This document shows, piece by piece, positions 1 to 5,287 of a stretch of 10,290 nt of DNA; position 1 is the first letter of the stretch, and every line of letters starts with the position of its first letter. Under the pieces are notes generated by a model, which saw only the letters and a list, made by a program, of their open reading frames with translations, ran no database searches and had not been told where the DNA came from. Position numbers and translations under genes: made by a program. The stretch comes from CANJQJ01 sp964383565 (GTDB lineage: Bacteria > Pseudomonadota > Alphaproteobacteria > Sphingomonadales > Sphingomonadaceae), in the NCBI GenBank assembly GCA_964383565.1, contig CAYLIK010000115.1, forward strand, positions 1-10,290, written 5' to 3'.

Positions 1-417
1 CCGCATGGTTTGTTCCACCACGTCGATGATCTGCGCGATCGGGAGGGTAAAGACCCCACCCTTGACCCGCCGCCATTCGGCGATCCCGTCGCGTGCCTCG
101 GGGAAGGTGGGCCGGCCGGAGATGGCGCGGATTACGCTGTCATCCAGCGCTTCGCGAGTCACCGGCACATGACTGATCTCGCGACGGACGGCAGGATCGT
201 TCAGCCGTATCCCGATGATGCTGATATGGTAGATGACACGGTTGACTGGCCGGCGCGGATCGGTGTCGATCTTCTGGATCTTGATCAGCGAGTCCGGATC
301 GGACGGACGGGTGCGATATTGCCAAACCTGCCCTTCGACATAGACATTCGGCGCGGCCTGGAGCGCAGCCCCAGACATCAACCATGAAAACACAAACACA
401 TACGCTACCCTGAACAT
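1..417 (-). CDS. Secreted hypothetical protein, 3' end outside the window
   Basis: The frame is open for 139 codons from an ATG at 417 to the left edge, with no stop, so the C-terminus is missing. The first 21 residues look like a Sec signal peptide: a hydrophobic stretch (VAYVFVFSWLM) followed by a small-residue cleavage site, ALQA before AP. The mature part begins APNVYVEGQVWQYRTRP and is mixed polar and hydrophobic with no cysteine, no membrane segment and no motif I recognise. It is therefore probably periplasmic or extracytoplasmic. The Shine-Dalgarno signal is weak (a GGGG about 10 bases upstream). It lies 147 bases downstream of the rod-like gene on the same strand, with two small palindromes in between, so it may have its own promoter. 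The opposite-strand frame across 10-387 is a shadow, because only the minus frame gives a signal peptide and a normal amino-acid mix. Function unknown. Confidence 0.72.
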   Translation of the reverse strand, partial: MFRVAYVFVFSWLMSGAALQAAPNVYVEGQVWQYRTRPSDPDSLIKIQKIDTDPRRPVNRVIYHISIIGIRLNDPAVRREISHVPVTREALDDSVIRAISGRPTFPEARDGIAEWRRVKGGVFTLPIAQIIDVVEQTMR

Positions 418-471
418 TACCGTCGACCCCGCCACAGTTGCCTTTGCGACCCCTGCTCCAGCCGAAACGCG

Positions 472-483
472 CAATAATTATTG
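472..483. repeat. 12-bp perfect palindrome upstream of the secreted-protein gene
   Basis: CAATAATTATTG is identical to its own reverse complement and is an A+T-rich island in a G+C-rich spacer. It lies 55-66 bases before the ATG at 417 on the minus strand. That position suits an operator or part of a promoter for the secreted-protein gene. No regulator is known from the sequence, so the role is inferred. Confidence 0.35.
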
Positions 484-509
484 GGCGCCAATGCTACAGC
501 ATGGACGCC
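484..509. repeat. Imperfect inverted repeat in the same spacer
   Basis: The core is ATGCT-AC-AGCAT (491-502), flanked by GGCG (484-487) and CGCC (506-509), which can also pair. Three intervening bases per side pair poorly. There is no T-run after it on either strand, so it is not a clear intrinsic terminator. It directly adjoins the palindrome at 472-483. Confidence 0.25.
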
Positions 510-564
510 GAAGACACACAAAGCTGTGAGCTTGTTACGGCGCCAGCGCTTTGCGACGGAAACG

Positions 565-774
565 TCAGGCCCAGAGACGAACCGCAGTGCGCTCCGATTC
601 CCGCGCGGCTTCGAGCGCCGCGACGCTGGCCTGATAATCGGCCTTGGCGTTGATCTGCATGACGATGGCCACGACAGGGTCGGTCTTTTGACCCGGCACA
701 TGCGTGGACCCTTCATTCAGGCGGGCAATACTGTTCCGGATCCCCGAAAGTGCGGACGACATAGCGACGTTCAC
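565..774 (-). CDS. Miniature flagellar rod-like protein (FlgC-like ends, no middle)
   Basis: This 69-residue protein starts at GTG with GGAG (783-786) eight bases upstream, a good ribosome-binding site. Residues 1-20 (MNVAMSSALSGIRNSIARLN) resemble the N-terminal helix of flagellar rod and hook proteins such as FlgC, where the usual pattern is an ALSG-type start followed by a helix and NIAN. Here the NIAN stretch is replaced by GSTHVPG. Residues 31-66 (DPVVAIVMQINAKADYQASVAALEAARESE) resemble the C-terminal helix, where family members typically have a Q.aYeANv pattern. The middle domain of about 60-100 residues found in full FlgC is absent, so only two helices that could pair are left. It follows the photolyase gene by 105 bases on the same strand, and no other flagellar gene is in the window. 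It could be a degenerate paralogue or a small rod-associated protein. The family link is by eye and only moderately sure; the coding call is firmer. Confidence 0.6.
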   Translation of the reverse strand: MNVAMSSALSGIRNSIARLNEGSTHVPGQKTDPVVAIVMQINAKADYQASVAALEAARESERTAVRLWA

Positions 775-813
775 AGCTTCTACTCCAAGTTACTCAGGGT
801 CCCGTTTAACTTA

Positions 814-836
814 CCACCCCGGTTAGCAGGGGGTGG
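814..836 (-). other. Hairpin between photolyase and rod-like gene
   Basis: CCACCCC (814-820) pairs perfectly with GGGGTGG (830-836) across a 9-base loop. It lies 44 bases beyond the photolyase stop and 40 bases before the next start on the minus strand. A T-run is lacking, so it is a weak terminator candidate. It could instead limit read-through or protect the upstream mRNA end. Confidence 0.35.
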
Positions 837-879
837 CTTAGCACCACCTCAACAGTGACGGTTAAGGACGTGCAAACCA

Positions 880-2244
880 TTATCGCGCGGCGGCAAGCGC
901 CCGTTCCCGTCCGGCGCGATGGCCGATCAGCGGCTCGGCATAGCCATCGGGCGCGCATCCCGCATCGTGCGGATCATGGATCAGGTGATCGTCGAGCTTT
1001 GCCAACTCGGGCACCCATTCACGGATATAGCCCGCTGCATTAAACTTGGCGGATTGGGTGAGCGGCGCCATGATCCGCCCGAACGGGTTGCTATCGACCC
1101 CGCTGCCGGCGACCCACTGCCAGTTCTGGCTGTTGTTGCCGTAATCGGCATCGACCAGCGTGTCCCAGAACCAGCGCTCGCCCCGCCGCCAATCGATCAG
1201 CAAATGCTTGATGAGGAAGGAGGCCGCGATCATCCTGACCCGGTTGTGCATCCACCCGGTCGCCCAGAGCTGCCGCATCCCCGCATCGACGATCGGATAG
1301 CCAGTCCGGCCCATGGTCCAGGCCTCAAAGTCCGCTTCCGCCGCTTTACCGGTCCGCCACCGCACTTCGTAACTGTCGCGCCCATTCCGGTGCGCGTAAT
1401 CGGGAAACTGATCGATGACATTGGCGCTGAAATCGCGCCAGCCGATTTCCCGGAGAAAAGGCTCGGCCTTGCCATGCGCCTTGCCGGCGCAGCGATACCA
1501 GACCGTCGCCGGTGAAATCTCCCCAAAGTGGAGATGGGGCGAAAGACGTGAACTGCCTTCCTGAGAAGGCAGGTTTCGGGCCTCGTCATACTCTTCGAGA
1601 TGCGGCAGGAAACGATCAAGCGCCGCCCGCGCGCCCTCCTCGCCCGGCGTCCATTGCTCGCCGAACGCCTTTGCCCAGTCAGGCCGTGTCGGGAGCAGCG
1701 ACCAATCCTCAAGATTGTCGCTTTTTGGCCAACGGCTCGGCCCCGGAATGTCGGAAGGCGCGCGGCGCGGCTTCTCGGGCGGCATCTGCTGCTTCAACGC
1801 TCGCCACCATGGGGTGAAGATCCGATACCTGCCACCGCTGCCGCTGAGCACTTCATATGGTGCAGCCAGGTAATTGCCGTCACAGAGGCAAAGCTCATAT
1901 TTTTTGGCGATGGCCTCCTCGGTTTCCTGCCACCAGGGTTCATAATGCCGAAGGGCGTGAATGCGCTCGACGCCGGTTTCCTTGGCCAGCCTTGCCAGTT
2001 CTTCGACGGCTTTCCCCCGACGCAGGATCAGCGGCGACCCTTTGCCGCGCAACGCCCCGTCCAAAGCCTGCAGCGAATAATGCAACCACCAGCGCTGCGC
2101 TCCACCGATCCGCCAGTCGCCCGGCGTGTCATCGTCGAGCACATAGATCGGGATGACACACCCCTCTCCAGCCGCCGCGATCACGGCTGCCTGATCGGAC
2201 AACCGCAAATCCTGTCGAAACCAGAGCAGGACGGGCGCGCTCAC
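880..2244 (-). CDS. phrB: Deoxyribodipyrimidine photo-lyase, class I
   Basis: This 454-residue protein is close to the usual length of class I CPD photolyases (E. coli 472). It uses blue light and reduced FAD to split cyclobutane pyrimidine dimers in DNA. Residues 1 to about 165 form the alpha/beta antenna domain, opening with LLWFRQDLRLSD. The FAD-binding helical domain spans about 230-450, with SRLSPHLHFGEISP (232-245), GRTGYPIVDAGMRQLWATGW (312-331) and the MHNRVRM segment. By alignment to E. coli, W375, W352 and probably W296 match the electron-transfer tryptophans W382, W359 and W306. N371 matches the asparagine near flavin N5. It starts with GTG inside the GTGA overlap with the upstream gene and has no Shine-Dalgarno of its own, so translation is probably coupled. 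The antenna cofactor cannot be told from the sequence. All expected residues are present and the enzyme should be active. Confidence 0.95.
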   Translation of the reverse strand: MSAPVLLWFRQDLRLSDQAAVIAAAGEGCVIPIYVLDDDTPGDWRIGGAQRWWLHYSLQALDGALRGKGSPLILRRGKAVEELARLAKETGVERIHALRHYEPWWQETEEAIAKKYELCLCDGNYLAAPYEVLSGSGGRYRIFTPWWRALKQQMPPEKPRRAPSDIPGPSRWPKSDNLEDWSLLPTRPDWAKAFGEQWTPGEEGARAALDRFLPHLEEYDEARNLPSQEGSSRLSPHLHFGEISPATVWYRCAGKAHGKAEPFLREIGWRDFSANVIDQFPDYAHRNGRDSYEVRWRTGKAAEADFEAWTMGRTGYPIVDAGMRQLWATGWMHNRVRMIAASFLIKHLLIDWRRGERWFWDTLVDADYGNNSQNWQWVAGSGVDSNPFGRIMAPLTQSAKFNAAGYIREWVPELAKLDDHLIHDPHDAGCAPDGYAEPLIGHRAGRERALAAAR

Positions 2245-3167
2245 GGCAGCGGCGTCTTGATAGTGAAGTTGCTGGCCACGGGCGAATTGCCGAAACGCTG
2301 GTCGGTCAGCACAACCATGTGGTTCTCAACACGGGCGACTGGCATCCGCGACCAGAAGAGGAAAGCGCGCACGTCGGGATCGGCGGATCGAAGCTTCGCG
2401 ATGTTGGGATCCCCCATGCCGTTGGGCCGCGACGCCAGCTCAACCGTCACGCCCTGCCCCAGCCCATAGCTTCCTTCGCCGTGCTGGTGCTCATCGCGCC
2501 AAAGCATCGTGCGCCGCCAAAAGGCGACAGGCACTGGGCTGGCGACGACGAGGCTCGGCACGATTTGCATCTCCGTCCTCAATGTGCGTGCCGTTTCCCG
2601 CTCTGCATGACCCGTGATGAGACCGTTCGCGAAAATATAGCCGCAAGCTCCGACGAACGTAGCGATAGCTGGCTTGTTCCAGCCCGGCTCCCCACGCTTT
2701 TCCCGGCGGCGGGACAGAATGAACCCGCCGATCAGCATCGTCCAAAGCCAAATATCGATGATGAACAGCGTATCGCCATAGAACCAGCGGCTCGAAAAGG
2801 GCTCCAGCAGGCGGATACCATAAGTGTTGAGCCAATCCATCGCCGGATGACTGAGCGTACCGATATAAGCGAGCAACAGCAGCCATCCGGGGCTGACTGG
2901 CACATGCGCATCCGAGGAGCGGCGGCGCCATCGATCGAAGGCGATCATCGCTCCCGTCAGCAGCAACGGGAGCAGCAGCATGGCAATCGGCCCATGGGTC
3001 AGGCCGCGCCGCATCCCCAGCGAAAGCGTTCCCCATATCGTACAGGTCGCATCGATATCGGGGATGTTCGCCGCAATGATCAGCGTCGGCATGGCGAGAC
3101 CGGATTTCCGCTTGAGCCCCATCTGACCCAGCACCGCGCCAACCATGCTATGCGTCAGATTATCCAA
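2241..3167 (-). CDS. Membrane-bound metal-dependent hydrolase, DUF457/YdjM family
   Basis: This 308-residue inner-membrane protein has the family signature in order: MDNLTHSMVG (H6), IPDID (D37, D39), RRGLTHGP (H58) and LSHPAMDWLNTYG (H107, D111). These conserved His and Asp residues are the reason the family is called metal-dependent hydrolase, although no substrate is established. Hydrophobic segments lie at about 26-36, 61-77, 94-107, 135-151 and 166-184. Residues from about 190 to the end form a soluble C-terminal region. It starts with TTG, supported by AAGGAA (3173-3178) five bases upstream; no ATG gives the conserved N-terminus. Its stop overlaps the photolyase start by 4 bases, so the two are one transcription unit. 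E. coli YdjM is LexA-controlled, but no GTTC-N7-GTTC box was found upstream here. Family assignment is firm, biochemical role unknown. Confidence 0.88.
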   Translation of the reverse strand: MDNLTHSMVGAVLGQMGLKRKSGLAMPTLIIAANIPDIDATCTIWGTLSLGMRRGLTHGPIAMLLLPLLLTGAMIAFDRWRRRSSDAHVPVSPGWLLLLAYIGTLSHPAMDWLNTYGIRLLEPFSSRWFYGDTLFIIDIWLWTMLIGGFILSRRREKRGEPGWNKPAIATFVGACGYIFANGLITGHAERETARTLRTEMQIVPSLVVASPVPVAFWRRTMLWRDEHQHGEGSYGLGQGVTVELASRPNGMGDPNIAKLRSADPDVRAFLFWSRMPVARVENHMVVLTDQRFGNSPVASNFTIKTPLP

Positions 3168-3489
3168 GCGAATTCCTTCTCGATCGCTCCGTCCATATCA
3201 GGCGCTGTAGCCCATTCCGCAGCGCTTCGACATGGGGCCGCAACAATGCTAGAGGGGCTTCCGTTCGGCGCATTTGGGGAGATAACTGATGTACCGTCGG
3301 CGCATAGTGCTGCGCCACGCAGTCCGGAGAAAACCATCCTCCAGGTTCGTCGTTTTTTCGTCGGTCTGCTAATCGCGGCACCTGCGTCCAGCGCCGCGCA
3401 TCGCCGAATTTCGATTCGCGCAAATCTTATGGAGGCCGCGCTGTACCGCCAGAAATCTATGACCGCCAGTTGAATGCGGCAAAGATCAG
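3168..3489. other. 322-base spacer without a supported gene
   Basis: It lies between the acyl-CoA dehydrogenase-fold gene and the DUF457 gene, both on the minus strand. Minus-strand frames of 87 and 144 codons cross it, but they have no recognisable motif, a composition rich in Arg and Ala, and one runs into the dehydrogenase gene. Visible items are AAGGAA at 3173-3178 (ribosome-binding site of the DUF457 gene), the direct repeat ACCGCCAG (3445-3452 and 3462-3469) and a T6 run at about 3353-3358. The promoter for the DUF457-photolyase pair probably lies here, but no clear -35/-10 pair was recognised. It could be residue of an old insertion. Confidence 0.5.
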
Positions 3490-4665
3490 CTAAGACGGCG
3501 ACTGGGCTTGTACCGCGTATTCTGCGAAGGCGGTGCGGCCGGCCCCAGCAAGTACTACGTCCGCCTGCGGCGTATGGATGCGGCCGCACAGCACATCACG
3601 TAAGTGGCGCTCGAGCGGATTGTGGCGTGTAAGACCTGGATTGCCGGTAACTGCTATAGCTTTTTCAACTACCGCGATGGCATTTTCTGTGACGAGGTGT
3701 TTTACCAGCCCCGCTTCTGAAAACCCGGTTTTACCAGTCGAAGCGGCGTCGAGCAGCAATCGGTTTTGTAACAGGAATCCATCGATTACACCAACTGCCT
3801 CTTGGAAGCGTGGGAGGGTCGAAAGCGAAGCATGAAGGTTTGCGGGCTTGCGCTCGATTAGCCAGCCAACCACCCAGTTGCGCGCTGCTTGCGCCACCGC
3901 ATCATAGATTGCGGCGGTTAACACTGAAGACCAGTTAGCCAATTTTGGTGAGAAACTACTGACTTGGCCAAGTGGCTGCGGATCGAGCGCCTGCTCGATC
4001 GGCACCAGCACATCATCGAAGATTACGTCATGGCTGGCACTCGCACGCAGCCCCAAATGATCCCATGTCTCCTCAATCTGGATGCCCGGCGTATCCGCAC
4101 GGACCAGCCATCCCCCCACTAGGGGTTCATCATCATCGGACCGTGCCCAGACCACCATCCAACGCAAGGCGGTGGATCCAGTGGAGAAGATCTTCCGCCC
4201 GCTTAGCCGCCAACCTTGGGTCGTGCGCCGCGCAATTGTTGCTGGCAGTCCGCCCCGTGCTGGCGTGCCGAGATCGGGCTCAACCCTGAGCGCGTTAATT
4301 AACGCACCGTCACGGATCGCCTCGCTAACGAGGCAAGCCTTGAGCGGCTCAGAACAGCCAGACTGATCGTCCAAGTTGGCATGAAACAGATACTGCATCA
4401 CTAGCGCCAATGCGGTCGCCGGCTCGCCTCGCGCTACTGCCGCAATGATCTTGCGCGCCGTCGGCAGGTCGGCACCGCCCCCTCCTAAGCGCTTGGGCGC
4501 GGCGATAGCTAGCAGCCCATGCTCGTGTAGAAGTGCGAAATTATCTAGCGGGAACGTCCCCGCCCGATCATGCTCCCCTGCTGTGACCGCAAGAGCAGCA
4601 GTGATAGCTGGCAGCACTATCTCAAGGTCTGTTGTGTCTATCGCCCGCGAAATTTCGGTTCCCAA
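3490..4665 (-). CDS. Acyl-CoA dehydrogenase-fold flavoprotein, possibly a DszC/SfnB-type monooxygenase
   Basis: This 391-residue protein has the three acyl-CoA dehydrogenase domains: N-terminal helices (about 15-130), the central beta domain (about 145-225, with GWRLSGRKIFSTGS at 151-164 and WDHLGLRASASHDVIFDDV at 201-219) and C-terminal helices (about 240-385). These bind FAD or FMN. At the site where true dehydrogenases carry the catalytic glutamate in a YEG-type segment, this protein reads RDVLCGRIHTPQAD (356-369). That resembles the HDP-type segment of DszC/SfnB-like flavin monooxygenases. It may thus hydroxylate or oxidise a small substrate with reduced flavin from a partner, but no reductase gene is next to it. 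The TTG at 4665 is chosen because GGAGG (4672-4676) lies six bases upstream. The longer TTG frame to 4689 lacks this. By eye the gene is less G+C-rich than korAB, and it stands alone between gene-poor stretches, suggesting transfer. Substrate unknown. Confidence 0.85.
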   Translation of the reverse strand: MGTEISRAIDTTDLEIVLPAITAALAVTAGEHDRAGTFPLDNFALLHEHGLLAIAAPKRLGGGGADLPTARKIIAAVARGEPATALALVMQYLFHANLDDQSGCSEPLKACLVSEAIRDGALINALRVEPDLGTPARGGLPATIARRTTQGWRLSGRKIFSTGSTALRWMVVWARSDDDEPLVGGWLVRADTPGIQIEETWDHLGLRASASHDVIFDDVLVPIEQALDPQPLGQVSSFSPKLANWSSVLTAAIYDAVAQAARNWVVGWLIERKPANLHASLSTLPRFQEAVGVIDGFLLQNRLLLDAASTGKTGFSEAGLVKHLVTENAIAVVEKAIAVTGNPGLTRHNPLERHLRDVLCGRIHTPQADVVLAGAGRTAFAEYAVQAQSPS

Positions 4666-4699
4666 TTTCTGCCTCCGAACTGCAGACAATAACTTTCAT
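4622..4699 (-). other. 25-codon ORF overlapping the start of the dehydrogenase-fold gene
   Basis: An ATG at 4699 opens a short frame beginning MKVIVCSSEAEIG and ending at TGA (4622-4624). It overlaps the first 44 bases of the dehydrogenase-fold gene in another frame and contains that gene's ribosome-binding site. Its own Shine-Dalgarno is weak (GAG seven bases upstream). It could be a leader peptide that affects translation of the main gene, or chance. Confidence 0.15.
4672..4676 (-). promoter_or_regulatory. Ribosome-binding site that sets the TTG start at 4665
   Basis: The minus strand reads GGAGG followed by CAGAAA and then TTG. This full-strength Shine-Dalgarno at six-base spacing decides the start of the dehydrogenase-fold gene against the upstream in-frame TTG at 4689. 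Confidence 0.65.
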
Positions 4700-4842
4700 T
4701 TATCACTCAAGTGCGAGCTAAGCATCTCAATAATATTTTACATTGCTTGATAAGACGTGCCGATGGGGGGCTATTATGCTTCACCCAAAAATCCAGATAA
4801 TCCGTTGTTTCCCATGCACTTGATCGGCGCCGGCTCGCCCCA

Positions 4843-4884
4843 GCATGAGCCTGAGGCAATCCTCAGAAGGAGAGGTGCTCATGC
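4843..4884. repeat. Two-part hairpin with a purine-rich bulge
   Basis: An outer stem GCATGAGC (4843-4850) with GCTCATGC (4877-4884) encloses an inner stem CTGAGG (4851-4856) with CCTCAG (4861-4866) and a CAAT loop. Both stems are perfect: 14 base pairs in total. The only unpaired part apart from the loop is the 10-base AAGGAGAGGT on the right side. On the plus strand this bulge is a strong Shine-Dalgarno, and the ATG of the outer stem begins a minimal frame, ATG CAA TAG. On the minus strand it lies about 180 bases before the dehydrogenase-fold gene and could form in its leader. It does not match a riboswitch or terminator known to me. Confidence 0.5.
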
Positions 4885-5013
4885 AATAGGGGGAGTGCTC
4901 GTAAAATGGTAAGCGCTCAACACATGGCGTCACACTTCGCTCGGAGATTGTTGCTGCCTCCGCTGCAGGATTAGGTGAGTGCAGAGACCCGGACGCCGCG
5001 CGCACGTCCCGGA

Positions 5014-5266
5014 ATGCGCCGAAATACGGCGCCTTGGCTGTCAGTCTCTCGATGTCCAGATTTTATGGTGCTCGTCGCCGCGATCGAACTCGCGCTTGCC
5101 TTCTTCTATCTGCATGCGATGCGTTCACCCGGATCGCATGCAGATCGCTGAACGCGGCCGCCTGATCGGCATGGCGATGGGCGTCATCCTGGGCATCTCG
5201 CCGCTGCTGTACCTGATGGCCCGCAACAACCATCGAAAGAAAGATGCCGCGAAGAAGGGAGACTAA
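5014..5266 (+). pseudogene. Decayed small membrane protein gene (frame broken)
   Basis: Two overlapping short frames each hold one convincing hydrophobic segment. The first (5014-5151; a second ATG at 5065) contains MVLVAAIELALAFFYLHAMR and ends at TGA 5149-5151. The second (ATG at 5138, stop TAA 5264-5266) reads MQIAERGRLIGMAMGVILGI and then SPLLYLMARNNHRKKDAAKKGD, a membrane segment followed by a basic tail. Neither frame has a good ribosome-binding site. The simplest reading is one two-helix membrane protein whose gene suffered a small insertion or deletion at about 5120-5150, exactly where a 13-bp inverted repeat lies. Upstream the frame has no sensible N-terminus. The alternative is two overlapping small membrane peptides, or a single peptide at 5138-5266. 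It converges with korB, 21 bases apart. Family not recognised. Confidence 0.4.
5108..5145. repeat. 13-bp perfect inverted repeat, 12-base loop
   Basis: ATCTGCATGCGAT (5108-5120) is the exact reverse complement of ATCGCATGCAGAT (5133-5145). The loop sequence GCGTTCA (5121-5127) is in turn the reverse complement of TGAACGC (5149-5155), so the two pairings interlock and cannot both form as simple hairpins. The repeat sits where the reading frame of the small membrane protein changes. Confidence 0.6.
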
Positions 5267-5287
5267 CCGCCTTATTTGCGCCGGGCA

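Larger units (their letters stand above)
4666..5013. other. 348-base gene-poor spacer
   Basis: Positions about 4690-4800 are distinctly A+T-rich and probably hold the minus-strand promoter of the dehydrogenase-fold gene, though no clean -35/-10 pair stands out. Positions 4843-4884 hold a strong hairpin, described separately. A 22-codon plus-strand frame (4906-4974, starting MVSAQHMASHF) follows a GGGGAG and has no recognisable similarity. A 74-codon minus frame at 4781-5005 is also unrecognised and overlaps the hairpin. No intact gene is supported. Confidence 0.5.

Noticed and set aside
3168..3300. Search for an alphaproteobacterial LexA box (GTTC-N7-GTTC) upstream of the DUF457 gene
   Set aside because: Single GTTC words occur, but none has a partner at the required spacing.
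3445..3469. Direct repeat ACCGCCAG with 17-base period
   Set aside because: Only two copies; too short and isolated to be called an array or binding-site cluster.
2319..3473. 384-codon plus-strand frame
   Set aside because: It is antisense to the DUF457 gene, whose family motifs are unmistakable, and its translation is low-complexity in Arg, Pro, Gln and His with no motif.
3155..3589. 87- and 144-codon minus-strand frames in the spacer
   Set aside because: No recognisable domain, no good ribosome-binding site, and overlap with genes on both sides.
4909..4916. GTAAGCGC, like the tip of IS66-family terminal repeats
   Set aside because: Only about seven bases match, no partner end or transposase remnant was seen nearby, and such a match is expected by chance in a window of this size.
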